A stretch of DNA of 64,000 bases from Giardia muris (lineage: Eukaryota > Fornicata > Diplomonadida > Hexamitidae), in NCBI GenBank assembly GCA_006247105.1, contig CM016927.1:1116001-1180000 (forward strand). The letters run 5' to 3'. The notes under the pieces were generated by a model. The model saw only the letters and a list, made by a program, of their open reading frames with translations. It did no database searches and was not told the DNA's origin. Positions 1 to 8,836 of the stretch are shown in pieces. The number at the start of each line of letters is the position of its first letter. Positions within the stretch are counted from its first letter, which is position 1. A program made the translations under genes and the position numbers.

Positions 1-830
1 ACGAGGACTCGGACAACCGCCAGAAGCTTGCAAAGCTCCTTCGCTACTACTCGACCAAGTCGAAGGACAAGCGCACGTCTCTCGATGACTACGTGACGCG
101 GATGGGCGAGAGCCAGAAGTCGATCTACTACATCACAGGCGACTCTCTTGACGCACTCCGCGAGTCTCCCTTCCTCGAGCGCTTCAACAAGCGTGGGATC
201 GAGGTCCTCCTCATGGACGAGGCGATCGACGAGTACATGACGTCCTCTCTCAAGGAGTTCGACGGGAAGCAGCTGAAGTGCATCACGAAGGATGGGATTG
301 ACCTCGAGATGACGGAGGACGAGAAGAAGGCTCAGGAGGAGAAGAAGGAGCGTTACTCGAAGCTTTGCAAGTACATGAAGGAGGTCCTTGGCGACAAGGT
401 CGAGGGCGTACGTGTCGGATGTGACCGTCTGGTTGACACCCCGTGCGTCCTCGTCACTGCCGAGTGGGGATGGACCGCGACGATGTCGAAGATCATGAAG
501 CACCAGGCCCTTCGCGATGACACGCTCGGAAGCGTCATGGCGGGCAAGAAGACGTTGGAACTCAACCCTGATAGCCCGATCATCGCCAACCTGGCCACGA
601 AGCTCGACGAGGACTCCGAGAACTTGTACGTCAAAGACATCACGACCCTCCTCTTCGAGACAGCGTTGATCCAGAGCGGGTTCGACATCGAGGATCCCAC
701 GACCTTCGCGAGGCGCATTCACGCCATGGTCCGCGCCAGCCTCGGAGACGACGGGGCAGCTCCCGCGGCCGAAGACTTGCCTCCTCTCGACGACTGCAAC
801 GACGAGGATGATGTTGACGAAGTTGACTGA
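1..830 (+). CDS. HSP90: HSP90 C-terminal part (5' end outside window)
   Basis: This is the C-terminal end of cytosolic HSP90, the ATP-dependent chaperone. The frame is open from base 3 to TGA at 828-830, about 275 residues. Family hallmarks seen are [18 protein letters not shown] at the visible start, the middle/C-terminal dimerisation sequence with [15 protein letters not shown], and an acidic tail ending VDEVD. The usual cytosolic tail is MEEVD, which docks TPR co-chaperones; DEVD is a conservative variant. In G. intestinalis HSP90 is known to be encoded as two separate genes joined by trans-splicing, and this fragment would belong to the HspC half. Whether the gene is split here cannot be judged because the upstream part is not in the window. 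The gene is convergent with the minus-strand gene ending at 896. Confidence 0.95.
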   Translation, partial: EDSDNRQKLAKLLRYYSTKSKDKRTSLDDYVTRMGESQKSIYYITGDSLDALRESPFLERFNKRGIEVLLMDEAIDEYMTSSLKEFDGKQLKCITKDGIDLEMTEDEKKAQEEKKERYSKLCKYMKEVLGDKVEGVRVGCDRLVDTPCVLVTAEWGWTATMSKIMKHQALRDDTLGSVMAGKKTLELNPDSPIIANLATKLDEDSENLYVKDITTLLFETALIQSGFDIEDPTTFARRIHAMVRASLGDDGAAPAAEDLPPLDDCNDEDDVDEVD

Positions 831-893
831 TCGCAGTTCTTTGTAAAGCCAGCCTTCTCTGTTTGGAACTTCTCTATCTCTCCGGAATCTGCC

Positions 894-900
894 ATTCACT
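894..900 (-). terminator. polyadenylation signal overlapping a stop codon
   Basis: On the minus strand the sequence reads AGTGAAT, an exact match to the Giardia polyadenylation consensus AGTRAAY. It overlaps the TGA stop (898-896) of the coiled-coil gene, so the 3' UTR would be very short, as is usual in Giardia. Confidence 0.6.
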
Positions 901-3376
901 TCTCGATGGGTTCCCAATATGGGCGATAGTCATCTATGAGAGACGCAACGCCTTGGAGTCCACGTTGTAAGCGTGAAACGTCTGTTCGCAAGTGTCTCAC
1001 CTCTGTGACGACGGCATCTCGCTCTGCCATGATCGTATCTGCAAGACAACGTTGATGTTGGAGTTCTGCTTTCAAGGCTTGAACTTCACGATCTTTGTTT
1101 GCGTTTTCTAGCTCCAATGTTGATAATCGAGCGGTAAGAGCTATGGCCTCATCATCCTTACTTGCCAAGCGTGTCTGTACATCTACTAGTTCAGTCTGAG
1201 CCTCATCAAGTGCGGACTGAATGGTAGCTTGTTGATTCTCAGAACGTTGAGCACGTTCCTCAAGCTCCTGCGCAACGCAACGAAGTTCATCAAGCTTCTC
1301 CTCCGTCTTGACAAGGAGGAGTTGTGCCTTTTTGCTCACTAGCCGTTCGGATTCAAGCTCGTCTGTAAGGGCCTCAAGAGTCTGTCTTTGAGAGCCCGTA
1401 CGTTTTATTGCACAGGCAGAGGCCATGTCATTTAGGCGTGCGAGGGTGGCCTCTGTCGCGCATACTGTCACTGCGCTCCTAATATCTCTGATACACCACG
1501 AGCATAATCGCTGGACACAAGTGGCATTGAAGAGGTGAAGCTGCCCATTCGTCGTGAGATTCAACTCTAGGAGCTTGAGGGCGAGTCTTTCTAGGGGTAA
1601 CTCAGCATACGGGCCAATGGTGAGGTCCAAGGTTGAAGAGGAAACAGTGAAGGTGAGATACCAGGTATCGAATTCCTTTTGGAAGCGAGCGAACTTTTCT
1701 GCAACGAGCTCGGGCATGTGGATGGTTTCTGGTAACGGTTGGCCAGCAACAAGTTCCTCATCAACGTTATGGCTCAACAAACCACACATAACGGAAAAGA
1801 GGACGACAATGCAACGAGTACATAACCCAATGGCACACAGGTCAATATTCTGCCAGTTGGCACCTTGAAGCCGTAAAAGGATGGCCAAAGACTTCTCCAA
1901 AATGCTAAGAACTTCCTTCTGATTGAATATGACGACTCGAACATTCCGCAATGAGTAAATGATCAGACGGCCAAGGATTGAGAGTCCAACATAGAAGAAC
2001 TTAACCCATTGCGAGAAGGAGGTATGAAGACTCTCTCCAAGCGTTTGGTTTTGAGTACCCCGCAACAGCGCCTCCAGATCGCAAACGATATCAACGAAGT
2101 TCGCCTTCATCACCTGGAAGGACATGAGCCGCGTGCTTTGTCGCACCTTTCGTACGGCAAACGAGATGTACGGCCGACCAGTCGGGTCAAGTCGGCCCGT
2201 ATAAAATCGCTGCACAAAGAGACCCGCTAACTGTGCTAGGGGTGCTTCTCCCTTCAATAGTAACTGGACCGTTTCGAACTTCCTTCGCTCGATATACGCA
2301 TCAACAAAGGTATCGCTGAGACTCGAAAAGAGGTTGGTACGAGCACCCACCTCAGGGGTGAGTAGCGTCAAATAGACCAGAAGGGTGTGATACCCAGTCT
2401 CTTGCACATCGAGAAGGTGAGTAAGCTTCTGAATAAGAGTGCACCCGTCAGGAGTCAACGTTGCACAGTCTGCTCGCTCAATGTTCATTTCCCGGGCGAT
2501 ATCGGAAAGGATTTGGACGAAGGCGTAGAAGATGAGGCAGACATCAATGGTTGTACTTCCCATCCCCGTGGTCTTTCGTTTCGGCTCTGTCCCATCTGTC
2601 TGAGACGTATTCAGGGCGTCAAAGACCTTATCGAGCATCTTGTTGATGAATAGAGGGGTGATATGCCCCACTGATGAGGTCAAGCATGCAAGTAGGAGAG
2701 CACTCTCGGCATACAGAAGCGTCGACGTTGCCATGGATTTAAGTGCCCCAATGCAGTCCTCCCTGTCGAATAAGGAGAATACACCTCTGAAAGGCCCAAG
2801 TAATCGCGCGCAAATCAGTATACGTTGCAGGCCTATCAAAATACTTCTTACAGTAGGAGTAGGACTCATATCCACTCCTCTCCCCTTACAGATCTCCACC
2901 AGGAGATGCATGGCTTTCCAGATGATAAGAGATGTTGGGCCTTCAAGCTGGCCAACGGATAACAGGCTCCTATGCAGGTGGATCGATAACGCGCAGACCC
3001 CAAGCACCTGGACTTGCATGTCCGGCAGGGTACGCGCTGGTGCCATCCCACTTGCCACCTCCTGCTCAAGCGCCTCCAACACCTCCCTCAAATCATTAAG
3101 TACTCGTTGTGTGAGTCGTACAAGTGTTGACTCGGAGCTTAGGAATAGCGTCTGTCGACTCACCCTACACAGGATTCCTAGGAAGTCATCATTGATGACG
3201 AGTGTGGGATGATGAATTGTCATCTCTCCAGCAAGCATCAGGATCCGTTCCCCTTGCCTCCCAGTAAGCACCCCGGGCTCCTTCCGCAGCCGTGCCAGGA
3301 TATCCATAAGCGCCTTCGTACCCTCATCGCGTCGTAATAACGATTCCCATCGCTCTAGATACCCATCAATCCCCAT
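896..3376 (-). CDS. Hypothetical protein with C-terminal coiled coil
   Basis: An 826-residue protein of unknown function. I chose ATG at 3376; the codon before it is TTG. The first ~650 residues are largely helical and rich in Leu, Val and Cys with no motif I can name. From about residue 660 to 810 there is a long charged heptad-like coiled coil (LESERLVSKKAQLLLVKTEE and onward), suggesting a structural or scaffold protein, perhaps cytoskeletal. There is no signal peptide. Its start faces the + strand membrane-protein gene across about 50 bases, so the two probably share a promoter region. It could be a basal-body or axoneme component, but only the coiled coil supports that. Confidence 0.8.
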   Translation of the reverse strand: MGIDGYLERWESLLRRDEGTKALMDILARLRKEPGVLTGRQGERILMLAGEMTIHHPTLVINDDFLGILCRVSRQTLFLSSESTLVRLTQRVLNDLREVLEALEQEVASGMAPARTLPDMQVQVLGVCALSIHLHRSLLSVGQLEGPTSLIIWKAMHLLVEICKGRGVDMSPTPTVRSILIGLQRILICARLLGPFRGVFSLFDREDCIGALKSMATSTLLYAESALLLACLTSSVGHITPLFINKMLDKVFDALNTSQTDGTEPKRKTTGMGSTTIDVCLIFYAFVQILSDIAREMNIERADCATLTPDGCTLIQKLTHLLDVQETGYHTLLVYLTLLTPEVGARTNLFSSLSDTFVDAYIERRKFETVQLLLKGEAPLAQLAGLFVQRFYTGRLDPTGRPYISFAVRKVRQSTRLMSFQVMKANFVDIVCDLEALLRGTQNQTLGESLHTSFSQWVKFFYVGLSILGRLIIYSLRNVRVVIFNQKEVLSILEKSLAILLRLQGANWQNIDLCAIGLCTRCIVVLFSVMCGLLSHNVDEELVAGQPLPETIHMPELVAEKFARFQKEFDTWYLTFTVSSSTLDLTIGPYAELPLERLALKLLELNLTTNGQLHLFNATCVQRLCSWCIRDIRSAVTVCATEATLARLNDMASACAIKRTGSQRQTLEALTDELESERLVSKKAQLLLVKTEEKLDELRCVAQELEERAQRSENQQATIQSALDEAQTELVDVQTRLASKDDEAIALTARLSTLELENANKDREVQALKAELQHQRCLADTIMAERDAVVTEVRHLRTDVSRLQRGLQGVASLIDDYRPYWEPIEK

Positions 3377-3425
3377 CAAAAAAGTACCCGCTTTTGAGCT
3401 ACTTTAATAGCGTTGCGAAAGAAAA
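3377..3425. promoter_or_regulatory. Divergent promoter region, A/T-rich
   Basis: The 49 bases between the starts of the coiled-coil gene (minus) and the membrane-protein gene (plus) contain A/T-rich runs at both ends (CAAAAAAG next to the minus start, GAAAGAAAA next to the plus start). This matches the short A/T-rich initiators that serve as Giardia core promoters. Confidence 0.5.
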
Positions 3426-4193
3426 ATGCGTTTATATTGGCACCCAAGCGGAAAGGCCTTAATAGCGGCGGGGGTCCCGGCGGCGGGCTACGGGCTGGTC
3501 ATGGGAATCGTCCCGCGGCGATTCGAGGCCGTACCGACGATTCTGGACGTATGCCTCCATGTTAGTAAGGACCTTTTCCGGTGTCTCGAGGTGCTTCCAG
3601 CCGAGGAGCGACGGGAGTACATTCATATGGCGGTACTAGTCGGTGTGGCGGTGGCCACCACCATTCTTGGGTTAGTTCTTGGAGTCGTAACTACCTGCGG
3701 GGTTGGGACGTGGCAATGTGTACGACAAGCATATCGTGTGGTGGCTAGCGTGGGAGTTTTCAGCCTCGCGGATTGTCTGATCCTTCTCACCGCTGGGGGT
3801 GTGAGGATGAGGTACGGTTCCAAATCCGTTGCAGGAGATCGTGCCACAATACTAGGGGAGTACCTACGGCCTGGGATACTCATACTGGGACTGGTCTGGG
3901 TATTACTCCTGGTCATTGGACCACCCATGCTCGCTGGAAACAGTTGCATTCTAAGGCTTGTCTTATATCTCATTGGGCTTTCCACGGTCTTCTTCGTCAT
4001 CTTCTTCGTCATCAAAGGGAACCCTTTGAAGGTCGCATACGAGGTGGCCACAAGCCTGAGGGTAACCGGGTACATCCTTTCTGGAGTACTCTGTTTCGTC
4101 CATTTCGTACAGCTGATCATAAGTGCGGGAGCAATAAGTCAGAAGCAAAGTACATGCTGCGGTAGAGTCACCCGAGTTCCTGTGAGGTCATAA
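3426..4193 (+). CDS. Putative multi-pass membrane protein
   Basis: A 255-residue protein of unknown function with about five hydrophobic segments, roughly at residues 68-90, 105-124, 146-164, 172-195 and 212-233, and possibly one more near the N-terminus (ALIAAGVPAAGYGLVMGIV). It is therefore predicted to be an integral membrane protein. I see no transporter signature or catalytic motif. ATG at 3426 follows an A-rich initiator. Its 3' end overlaps the 3' end of the convergent gene at 4168 by 26 bases, a common arrangement in compact Giardia DNA. Confidence 0.75.
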   Translation: MRLYWHPSGKALIAAGVPAAGYGLVMGIVPRRFEAVPTILDVCLHVSKDLFRCLEVLPAEERREYIHMAVLVGVAVATTILGLVLGVVTTCGVGTWQCVRQAYRVVASVGVFSLADCLILLTAGGVRMRYGSKSVAGDRATILGEYLRPGILILGLVWVLLLVIGPPMLAGNSCILRLVLYLIGLSTVFFVIFFVIKGNPLKVAYEVATSLRVTGYILSGVLCFVHFVQLIISAGAISQKQSTCCGRVTRVPVRS

Positions 4194-5283
4194 TGCTTCC
4201 CTTCGAGACCTTCTTATTAGCGTGAAGTGCCGATTGATTGATGAGCGAAGTAGAGTTCTTTGTGGAACGCATAATGATCTTTTGAGTCGAACCAATCAGA
4301 ATGATTGTGTAGAAATCGTCTCCAGTGATACAGAGATTGCCTTCGATAGTGTGTTGATTGGAATAACCAACGAGAGCCGTGTATCGACCTCTAGGGATCG
4401 AGAAGATCAATTCTGACTCTGCTGAAAGGAGAAGCTTCCCAGTCTCGATAATGACAGCACCGGAATGAACTTCGTCAAAGCGTATGGGATTTCCATAGAT
4501 ATCGTTGAGATGCATTCCATTAAAGGGACTGGCTCGATATTCCTCTTCGGATGAAAAGAGGAAGATACAAATGGGGATCAAACCATTTCTTCCGGGGCTG
4601 AAGCCGAAATAGAGGTCGGAGCTATAGAAGCGTGAGCGCAATGCCTTGAAGTTCGTTTGCATTTGCTTCTCATAATCACGCTTACAACGAAGGCGCTCCT
4701 GGTATTCTGAACATATCACACTTAAGGTTTCCACTTGTATCATCCCGTGGTAGATTGCAGAAGGCTCTGCCACTCGCGTAACTCGATCGAACGAGGTAGA
4801 ATCCTCAGCGCTTCGACTTAATAACAGGTCGTGTAGGTCTATTGAATCCGGATGATTGAAATACCCGTCCATCTCCAAAGGATGACTCCCATGACCAAAC
4901 GAATCCTCATAGTTTGTCACAAACGTCATTGTAAATCCATCCAGGCTCGGGGTAACGATAGAATAACGCGTATCGTTGATATTGTCCAACAACCCTTTAC
5001 GGATGAGTGCAAGGCGAAGCTCACGATGAAAGGGCGCCAGAATAATTGAGGAATGGGTCACGAAGTAATAGAGAAAGCGGACCCCGGCGTAGATCGGCGG
5101 GATCGTGGCCCTCAACGCCTCCGCCACCCGCTCGGCCTCCGCCCCCGCCTCCGCCGGATTCGCTGATGGCCGATAGATCGGGGCTCCAGACCATTGAATC
5201 GGGATCCGGGTCACATTCAATCGGATCGTCAGCTGGAGATACCCCGTCACAAACTCGAATAGCGCAAAGCTGACCGGATTCAT
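4168..5283 (-). CDS. Hypothetical protein, 371 residues
   Basis: I do not recognise this protein. It is largely soluble in character, with an Ala/Glu-rich helical stretch around residues 42-60 (AEAGAEAERVAEALRATI) and a C-terminal half with alternating hydrophobic segments that look like beta strands. ATG at 5283 is preceded on its strand by the A-rich sequence GAAGCAA. The DNA coding for the Ala/Glu helix is strikingly GC-rich (about 5100-5165). The gene converges on, and overlaps, the membrane-protein gene. Confidence 0.7.
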   Translation of the reverse strand: MNPVSFALFEFVTGYLQLTIRLNVTRIPIQWSGAPIYRPSANPAEAGAEAERVAEALRATIPPIYAGVRFLYYFVTHSSIILAPFHRELRLALIRKGLLDNINDTRYSIVTPSLDGFTMTFVTNYEDSFGHGSHPLEMDGYFNHPDSIDLHDLLLSRSAEDSTSFDRVTRVAEPSAIYHGMIQVETLSVICSEYQERLRCKRDYEKQMQTNFKALRSRFYSSDLYFGFSPGRNGLIPICIFLFSSEEEYRASPFNGMHLNDIYGNPIRFDEVHSGAVIIETGKLLLSAESELIFSIPRGRYTALVGYSNQHTIEGNLCITGDDFYTIILIGSTQKIIMRSTKNSTSLINQSALHANKKVSKGSIMTSQELG

Positions 5284-5934
5284 TTGCTTCTGAACGGATA
5301 CGGATTCGCTCCTTCATGTCTAGAAATCGTCTTGGAACTCGGTCCCTCCCTCCTCCCATCCTCCCCTTGGCTTCTCCATATGAGTCTCCTCTCTAGCCAT
5401 CTTATGCACGCCGTCGCGAAACCTACTCTTTTCTCTGACTCCTCCTTGCAATCTCTCCTCTTAGACTCAATAGTTAAAGGATTCAGCGTGTAGAGAAGCG
5501 GGGAGAGTTAACCGAGCTACTTCGGAGGACGTGCGAGTCATCTCGTTTTCCGGCTATCGATCACGACAGCCTCCACGACCCCACATCATTGCGATGGACC
5601 AGGAAGAACTGCACCAATGAGATGGTGCCAAGATGACCTCTCCATGCCCCGATCTTCAATCCTAGGAATGTGGTACAGAACCGGTCGAGTGACAGCCCAA
5701 GACGTCATACCAGTCCAATGCCTCTATAGAACGCGAACCGATGATTCGGAGAGGTCTCCTTGTCACTCCTGAGTCCCATTCCATTCCTCATCTCCAGACC
5801 TCCTCTCAGAAACGTCTCGTCGACTTCTTGAGCCTATCGAACTTATCCCGAAGTCTCTCCCTCCTTCTTCGTGAGGAGGAAGAATCCTATCGGACGACCA
5901 GAGCACTGAGAAGGAGAGGAGTGCCTACATCCAC
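5284..5934. other. Gene-free stretch between core block and VSP
   Basis: About 650 bases with no convincing coding frame on either strand and no tRNA-like structure that I can see. It holds the upstream region of the minus-strand gene starting at 5283 and the region 3' of the VSP gene. Directly after the VSP stop the minus strand reads AGTGGAT, one mismatch from the AGTRAAY polyadenylation signal. Confidence 0.5.
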
Positions 5935-6043
5935 TCACTTCCCCCTGCATCCGAACCACCAACCGAGGAAGCCCCCGAGACCTCCCAGCACCAGCAGGAC
6001 GGCAATGACGATCCCCGCAATGGCACCCCCCGAGAGCCCCGAG
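5935..6043 (-). repeat. Conserved VSP 3' block (copy at 45128-45236)
   Basis: The last ~109 bases of this VSP frame, coding for the Ser-rich stalk end, the membrane helix and CRGK, differ from the same block of the VSP at 45128-45236 by only a handful of substitutions. The blocks further upstream are much more diverged. This near-identical 3' end is typical of VSP families and a likely substrate for recombination. Confidence 0.8.
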
Positions 6044-7533
6044 GAGGAGGAGGAGGGGGGAGAGGGACACTTCCCATTGGCGTCGGGGCCGCTTCCATTC
6101 CAGCAGGTCGTGCAGGCGTCCTTCGTGCAGACCGTGCATCCTGAAGGGCAGGCCGTGCAGTTGGGGGCGGTTCCGAAGTACCCCAGGCCGCAGGACGTGC
6201 AGGTGGTGGCTCCGTTCGAGGAGGTGCAGACCCCACAGCCGGCCGGACAGGGGGTGAAGGTCCCGTTCGCGTCCACGAGGAAAGGGCCCCCGCTGGTCGG
6301 GGCGGCGGTGCACTTCCCGTTGGAGGCCGATGAGCACAGCTTGCTCCCGACCGAAGTCCCGGGGGTCGAAGCCGAGGCCGGGATGGGGTAGCACCCCCCG
6401 TTGAAGAGGAAGTAGTTGTTGGTGTTGACTGTCGTACTGATGCAGGCCCCGCACTTCGTGGCGGTGTTCGAGACCTTGTTCCCCTTCTCGTCGAGGCAGA
6501 TGTTCTGACCTGCCCTCGTCGTCCCCGTGTTGATCTGCTTGATCGGAAGACACTCCCCGTCGATCGGGACGAAGCCCCCCTTGCACTCGGTGCAGACGGT
6601 CGTGTTCCCGACGAGGAGCTGACTTCCCAGGGCACAGACCTTGAGGTCCGCCGCCTTCTGGGGGGAGAGACACCCGCCCTGGTAGAAGAGGAACCCGTTC
6701 TTGCAGGACGAGCAGGTCCCGTCTGGGGGTGATGGAGTCGTGCAGACGTTCGAGTTCGTGGAGCAGTTCCCGTCGATGGGGACCTTCCCCGTTCCGCACT
6801 TCTCGCAGATGGTCGAGAAGCCCTGGTCGGCGCAGTCGGTGCAGTCTGCGGGGCAGGAGGTGCAGTTCGTGGTGACGAGGGATGTGTCGTAGACGGGCCC
6901 GAACCCGGAGGCGCACTCGGAGCAGGCGGAGGAGGAGCACGTCTTGCAGTTCTGGACGGTGCAGGCCTTGCAGGTCGAGTCAACAAGGCCGAAGCCGGGG
7001 AGGCAGGTCTGACAGGTGAAGGTGGTTGAGGACGACTCGTAGGTGCATGTACCGCAGTTCTCTTTTCCTCCCGCATCTGTCGAGTTGTCACTGCAGAGGT
7101 AGAGAACCTCACTCTTGATGAAGGCGGGGGAGTTATCCTGGAGAACAGTGCACTTCCCAGCAACCACGGTCTTGCAGAGCTTGTTCCCGGGAGAGGCGTC
7201 CGTCTTGTAGCACCCACCATAGAAGAGGAAGTAGTCCGTACTTGAGTCTCCACACTTTGTACAGGCACCACTACCACAAGTAGCACTCGAGACAGTATTA
7301 GTCGGATTCTCTGCACAAGCCCCATTGATCGGGGCCTGCTTCGTGTCACTGCACTTCTTGCAGAACTCCCCCTCAACCCCCGGGATGGTGAAGGTCGAAT
7401 CAGCTGCACACGTCCCCGCAGCTCGAGCCTTCACCTCCATCGAGCCCTCGAGGACGTCGATCTCCGGTACTGCTCTCCCGGAGGAGCGGTCGATCGTCCC
7501 GAGTACTGCACCGGCTATGACTGAAAGACTCAT
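5935..7533 (-). CDS. Variant-specific surface protein (VSP)
   Basis: A 532-residue VSP, the cysteine-rich coat protein that Giardia switches for antigenic variation. It shows dozens of CxxC motifs, GGCY motifs (FYGGCYKT, FNGGCYPI), N-glycosylation-type sites, a Ser-rich stalk, one transmembrane helix (GAIAGIVIAVLLVLGGLGGF) and the cytoplasmic tail CRGK. The N-terminus is odd: only about ten hydrophobic residues (SLSVIAGAVLG) precede a charged stretch, so the signal peptide looks short or clipped. The ATG at 7533 lies only about 15 bases from sequence homologous to an ankyrin-kinase gene on the other strand, so the native 5' flank has probably been lost. It may still be expressed; the reading frame is intact. 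Confidence 0.93.
   Translation of the reverse strand: MSLSVIAGAVLGTIDRSSGRAVPEIDVLEGSMEVKARAAGTCAADSTFTIPGVEGEFCKKCSDTKQAPINGACAENPTNTVSSATCGSGACTKCGDSSTDYFLFYGGCYKTDASPGNKLCKTVVAGKCTVLQDNSPAFIKSEVLYLCSDNSTDAGGKENCGTCTYESSSTTFTCQTCLPGFGLVDSTCKACTVQNCKTCSSSACSECASGFGPVYDTSLVTTNCTSCPADCTDCADQGFSTICEKCGTGKVPIDGNCSTNSNVCTTPSPPDGTCSSCKNGFLFYQGGCLSPQKAADLKVCALGSQLLVGNTTVCTECKGGFVPIDGECLPIKQINTGTTRAGQNICLDEKGNKVSNTATKCGACISTTVNTNNYFLFNGGCYPIPASASTPGTSVGSKLCSSASNGKCTAAPTSGGPFLVDANGTFTPCPAGCGVCTSSNGATTCTSCGLGYFGTAPNCTACPSGCTVCTKDACTTCWNGSGPDANGKCPSPPSSSSSGLSGGAIAGIVIAVLLVLGGLGGFLGWWFGCRGK
7346..7511 (-). repeat. Conserved VSP 5' cassette (copies at 39629 and 52102)
   Basis: A 166-base segment coding for the N-terminal VSP sequence (from VLGTIDRSSG to EFCKKCS) recurs almost unchanged at 39629-39794 (+) and 52102-52267 (+); I noticed a single substitution in this copy. 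All three copies diverge soon after the cassette. The left edge of the copy at 39629 begins exactly at GTGCAGTACTCGG, where unrelated sequence is joined. Confidence 0.85.
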
Positions 7534-7548
7534 TGACCAAACCGAACC

Positions 7549-7749
7549 CCTCAGGCATGACAGCTCTGATGCACGCCGCCTCCCGAGGCCAGACCGAGGT
7601 CGTCCGCCTCCTCCGACCCCTCGAGGCCCGCCTCCAGGACGGGAGGGGACGGACGGCCCTGATGCATGCAGTGGGGGGAGGACACGAGGAGTGCGTCGGC
7701 CTCCTCCTCCTGGAGAGGGACCTGAAGGACGGAGAGGGCAGGACGGCAG
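7549..7749 (+). repeat. Ankyrin-pair block shared with 54547-54747
   Basis: These 201 bases code for the ankyrin-repeat pair in front of the kinase domain and match 54547-54747 with about half a dozen substitutions. Both edges are sharp: upstream sequence here is unrelated and leads straight into the VSP start, and downstream the two genes diverge. Confidence 0.85.
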
Positions 7750-8663
7750 CCGAGCACGCAGAGGGCGAGAAGATGCGACGGGTACTCATGCACCAACCCA
7801 CGCTTCCGAGGCTCCCAGACAGCCTCTCGGGGTACCACCTGACCGCCGTGCTCGGAGAAGGGGGATTCGGGATTGTCTATGCGGCCCACAAGGGCGGCCG
7901 GAACGTGGCGGTCAAGGTCGTCAGTCTTAGAAGACATAGCGAGGAGACCCGGGAGAAGATTCGCAAAGAGGCTCGGACGCTCCTCTCCCTCAACCATCCA
8001 AGCATCATCCGGTGCATCAGGGGAGAAGAGAACGACCTCGACAGCACCTACGTTCTCGTTATGGACCTCTGTTGTGGAGACCTTCGTGAGGAGATGAACA
8101 GAAGGAAGAATGCAGGACGTCCCTACACTGACCAGGAGGTCTGGAGGGTGATCCGGGAAGTAGCGGCCGCCCTCGCATACCTCCACGAGAAGAGACTTGT
8201 CCACAGGGACCTGAAGCCTGATAACGTCTTCCTCTCTTCCGATGGGAGGTGCGTCCTTGGGGACTTCGGGTTTGCAAAGGTGCTCGAGGACTCGTCTCAG
8301 ATGGGTACATACGCGGGGACGAAGCCTTACATGGCCCCCGAGATCCTCCGAGAGGAGGACTACGACAAGTCCGTCGACGTCTGGGCCCTGGGAGTGATGG
8401 GATATGAAATGTGCACCGGGAAGTTCCCCTTCTCCACCGTGCCCGCGATTCTTGAAAAAGACCCTCCGGCCATCGAGAACAGAGATGGGGGGCTCGTTAC
8501 TCTCATCTCCCGGATGCTCTCGAAGGACCCCGAGAGACGTCCGACAGCACGGGAGGTCCTTGAGGAGGCGGAAAGAGAGGATGACACAACCCCAGATACC
8601 AGGGCATTCCCCTCGCTCCCCGAAAGCATGAAACAACACTTCTTCCTCCAGGATTCCTTATAG
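7557..8663 (+). CDS. Ankyrin-NEK-like protein kinase, probably 5'-truncated
   Basis: A 368-residue Ser/Thr kinase of the Giardia ankyrin-NEK type. The first ~65 residues are one or two ankyrin repeats (TALMHAA, TALMHAVGGGH). The kinase domain follows with every catalytic element present: glycine loop GEGGFG (100-105), VAVKV lysine (120), HRDLKPDN (from 216), DFG (236-238), APE (260-262) and DVWALG. It should therefore be active, unlike most Giardia NEKs. I chose ATG at 7557; the frame is open upstream only to a stop at 7518 with no earlier ATG. The paralogue at 52923 has a further ~520 residues of ankyrin repeats and coiled coil before the same ankyrin pair, so this gene seems to have lost its 5' end where the VSP now abuts. 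Any promoter would lie inside the VSP gene. Confidence 0.85.
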   Translation: MTALMHAASRGQTEVVRLLRPLEARLQDGRGRTALMHAVGGGHEECVGLLLLERDLKDGEGRTAAEHAEGEKMRRVLMHQPTLPRLPDSLSGYHLTAVLGEGGFGIVYAAHKGGRNVAVKVVSLRRHSEETREKIRKEARTLLSLNHPSIIRCIRGEENDLDSTYVLVMDLCCGDLREEMNRRKNAGRPYTDQEVWRVIREVAAALAYLHEKRLVHRDLKPDNVFLSSDGRCVLGDFGFAKVLEDSSQMGTYAGTKPYMAPEILREEDYDKSVDVWALGVMGYEMCTGKFPFSTVPAILEKDPPAIENRDGGLVTLISRMLSKDPERRPTAREVLEEAEREDDTTPDTRAFPSLPESMKQHFFLQDSL

Positions 8664-8836
8664 GGGCGTCCGAACACCTTCAAGGCGGTCGATGGCATGA
8701 ACAAACCCTGCATGATAGAAATTATGTCACGTCCCAGAGTACTTTCACTTACTAGGACAGTGGGCACAACAATTAACGATACGAATCGCTTAGTTCTCAA
8801 TGATATTAGAACACTTTGTGAGGTATGGGAATCAGC

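Noticed and set aside
3623..4120. 165-codon minus-strand frame inside the membrane-protein gene
   Set aside because: Thr/Pro/Arg-rich product typical of the antisense of hydrophobic codons; the + strand frame has clear membrane helices.
5100..5165. GC-rich GCCTCCGCC repeat as a possible regulatory or structured element
   Set aside because: It is explained by the Ala/Glu-rich helix of the minus-strand protein (AEAGAEAERVAEAL).
5741..6391. Long + strand frame antisense to the VSP 3' half
   Set aside because: A by-product of the CxxC-rich, GC-biased VSP codons on the other strand; Pro/Glu/Val repeats mirror the VSP frame.
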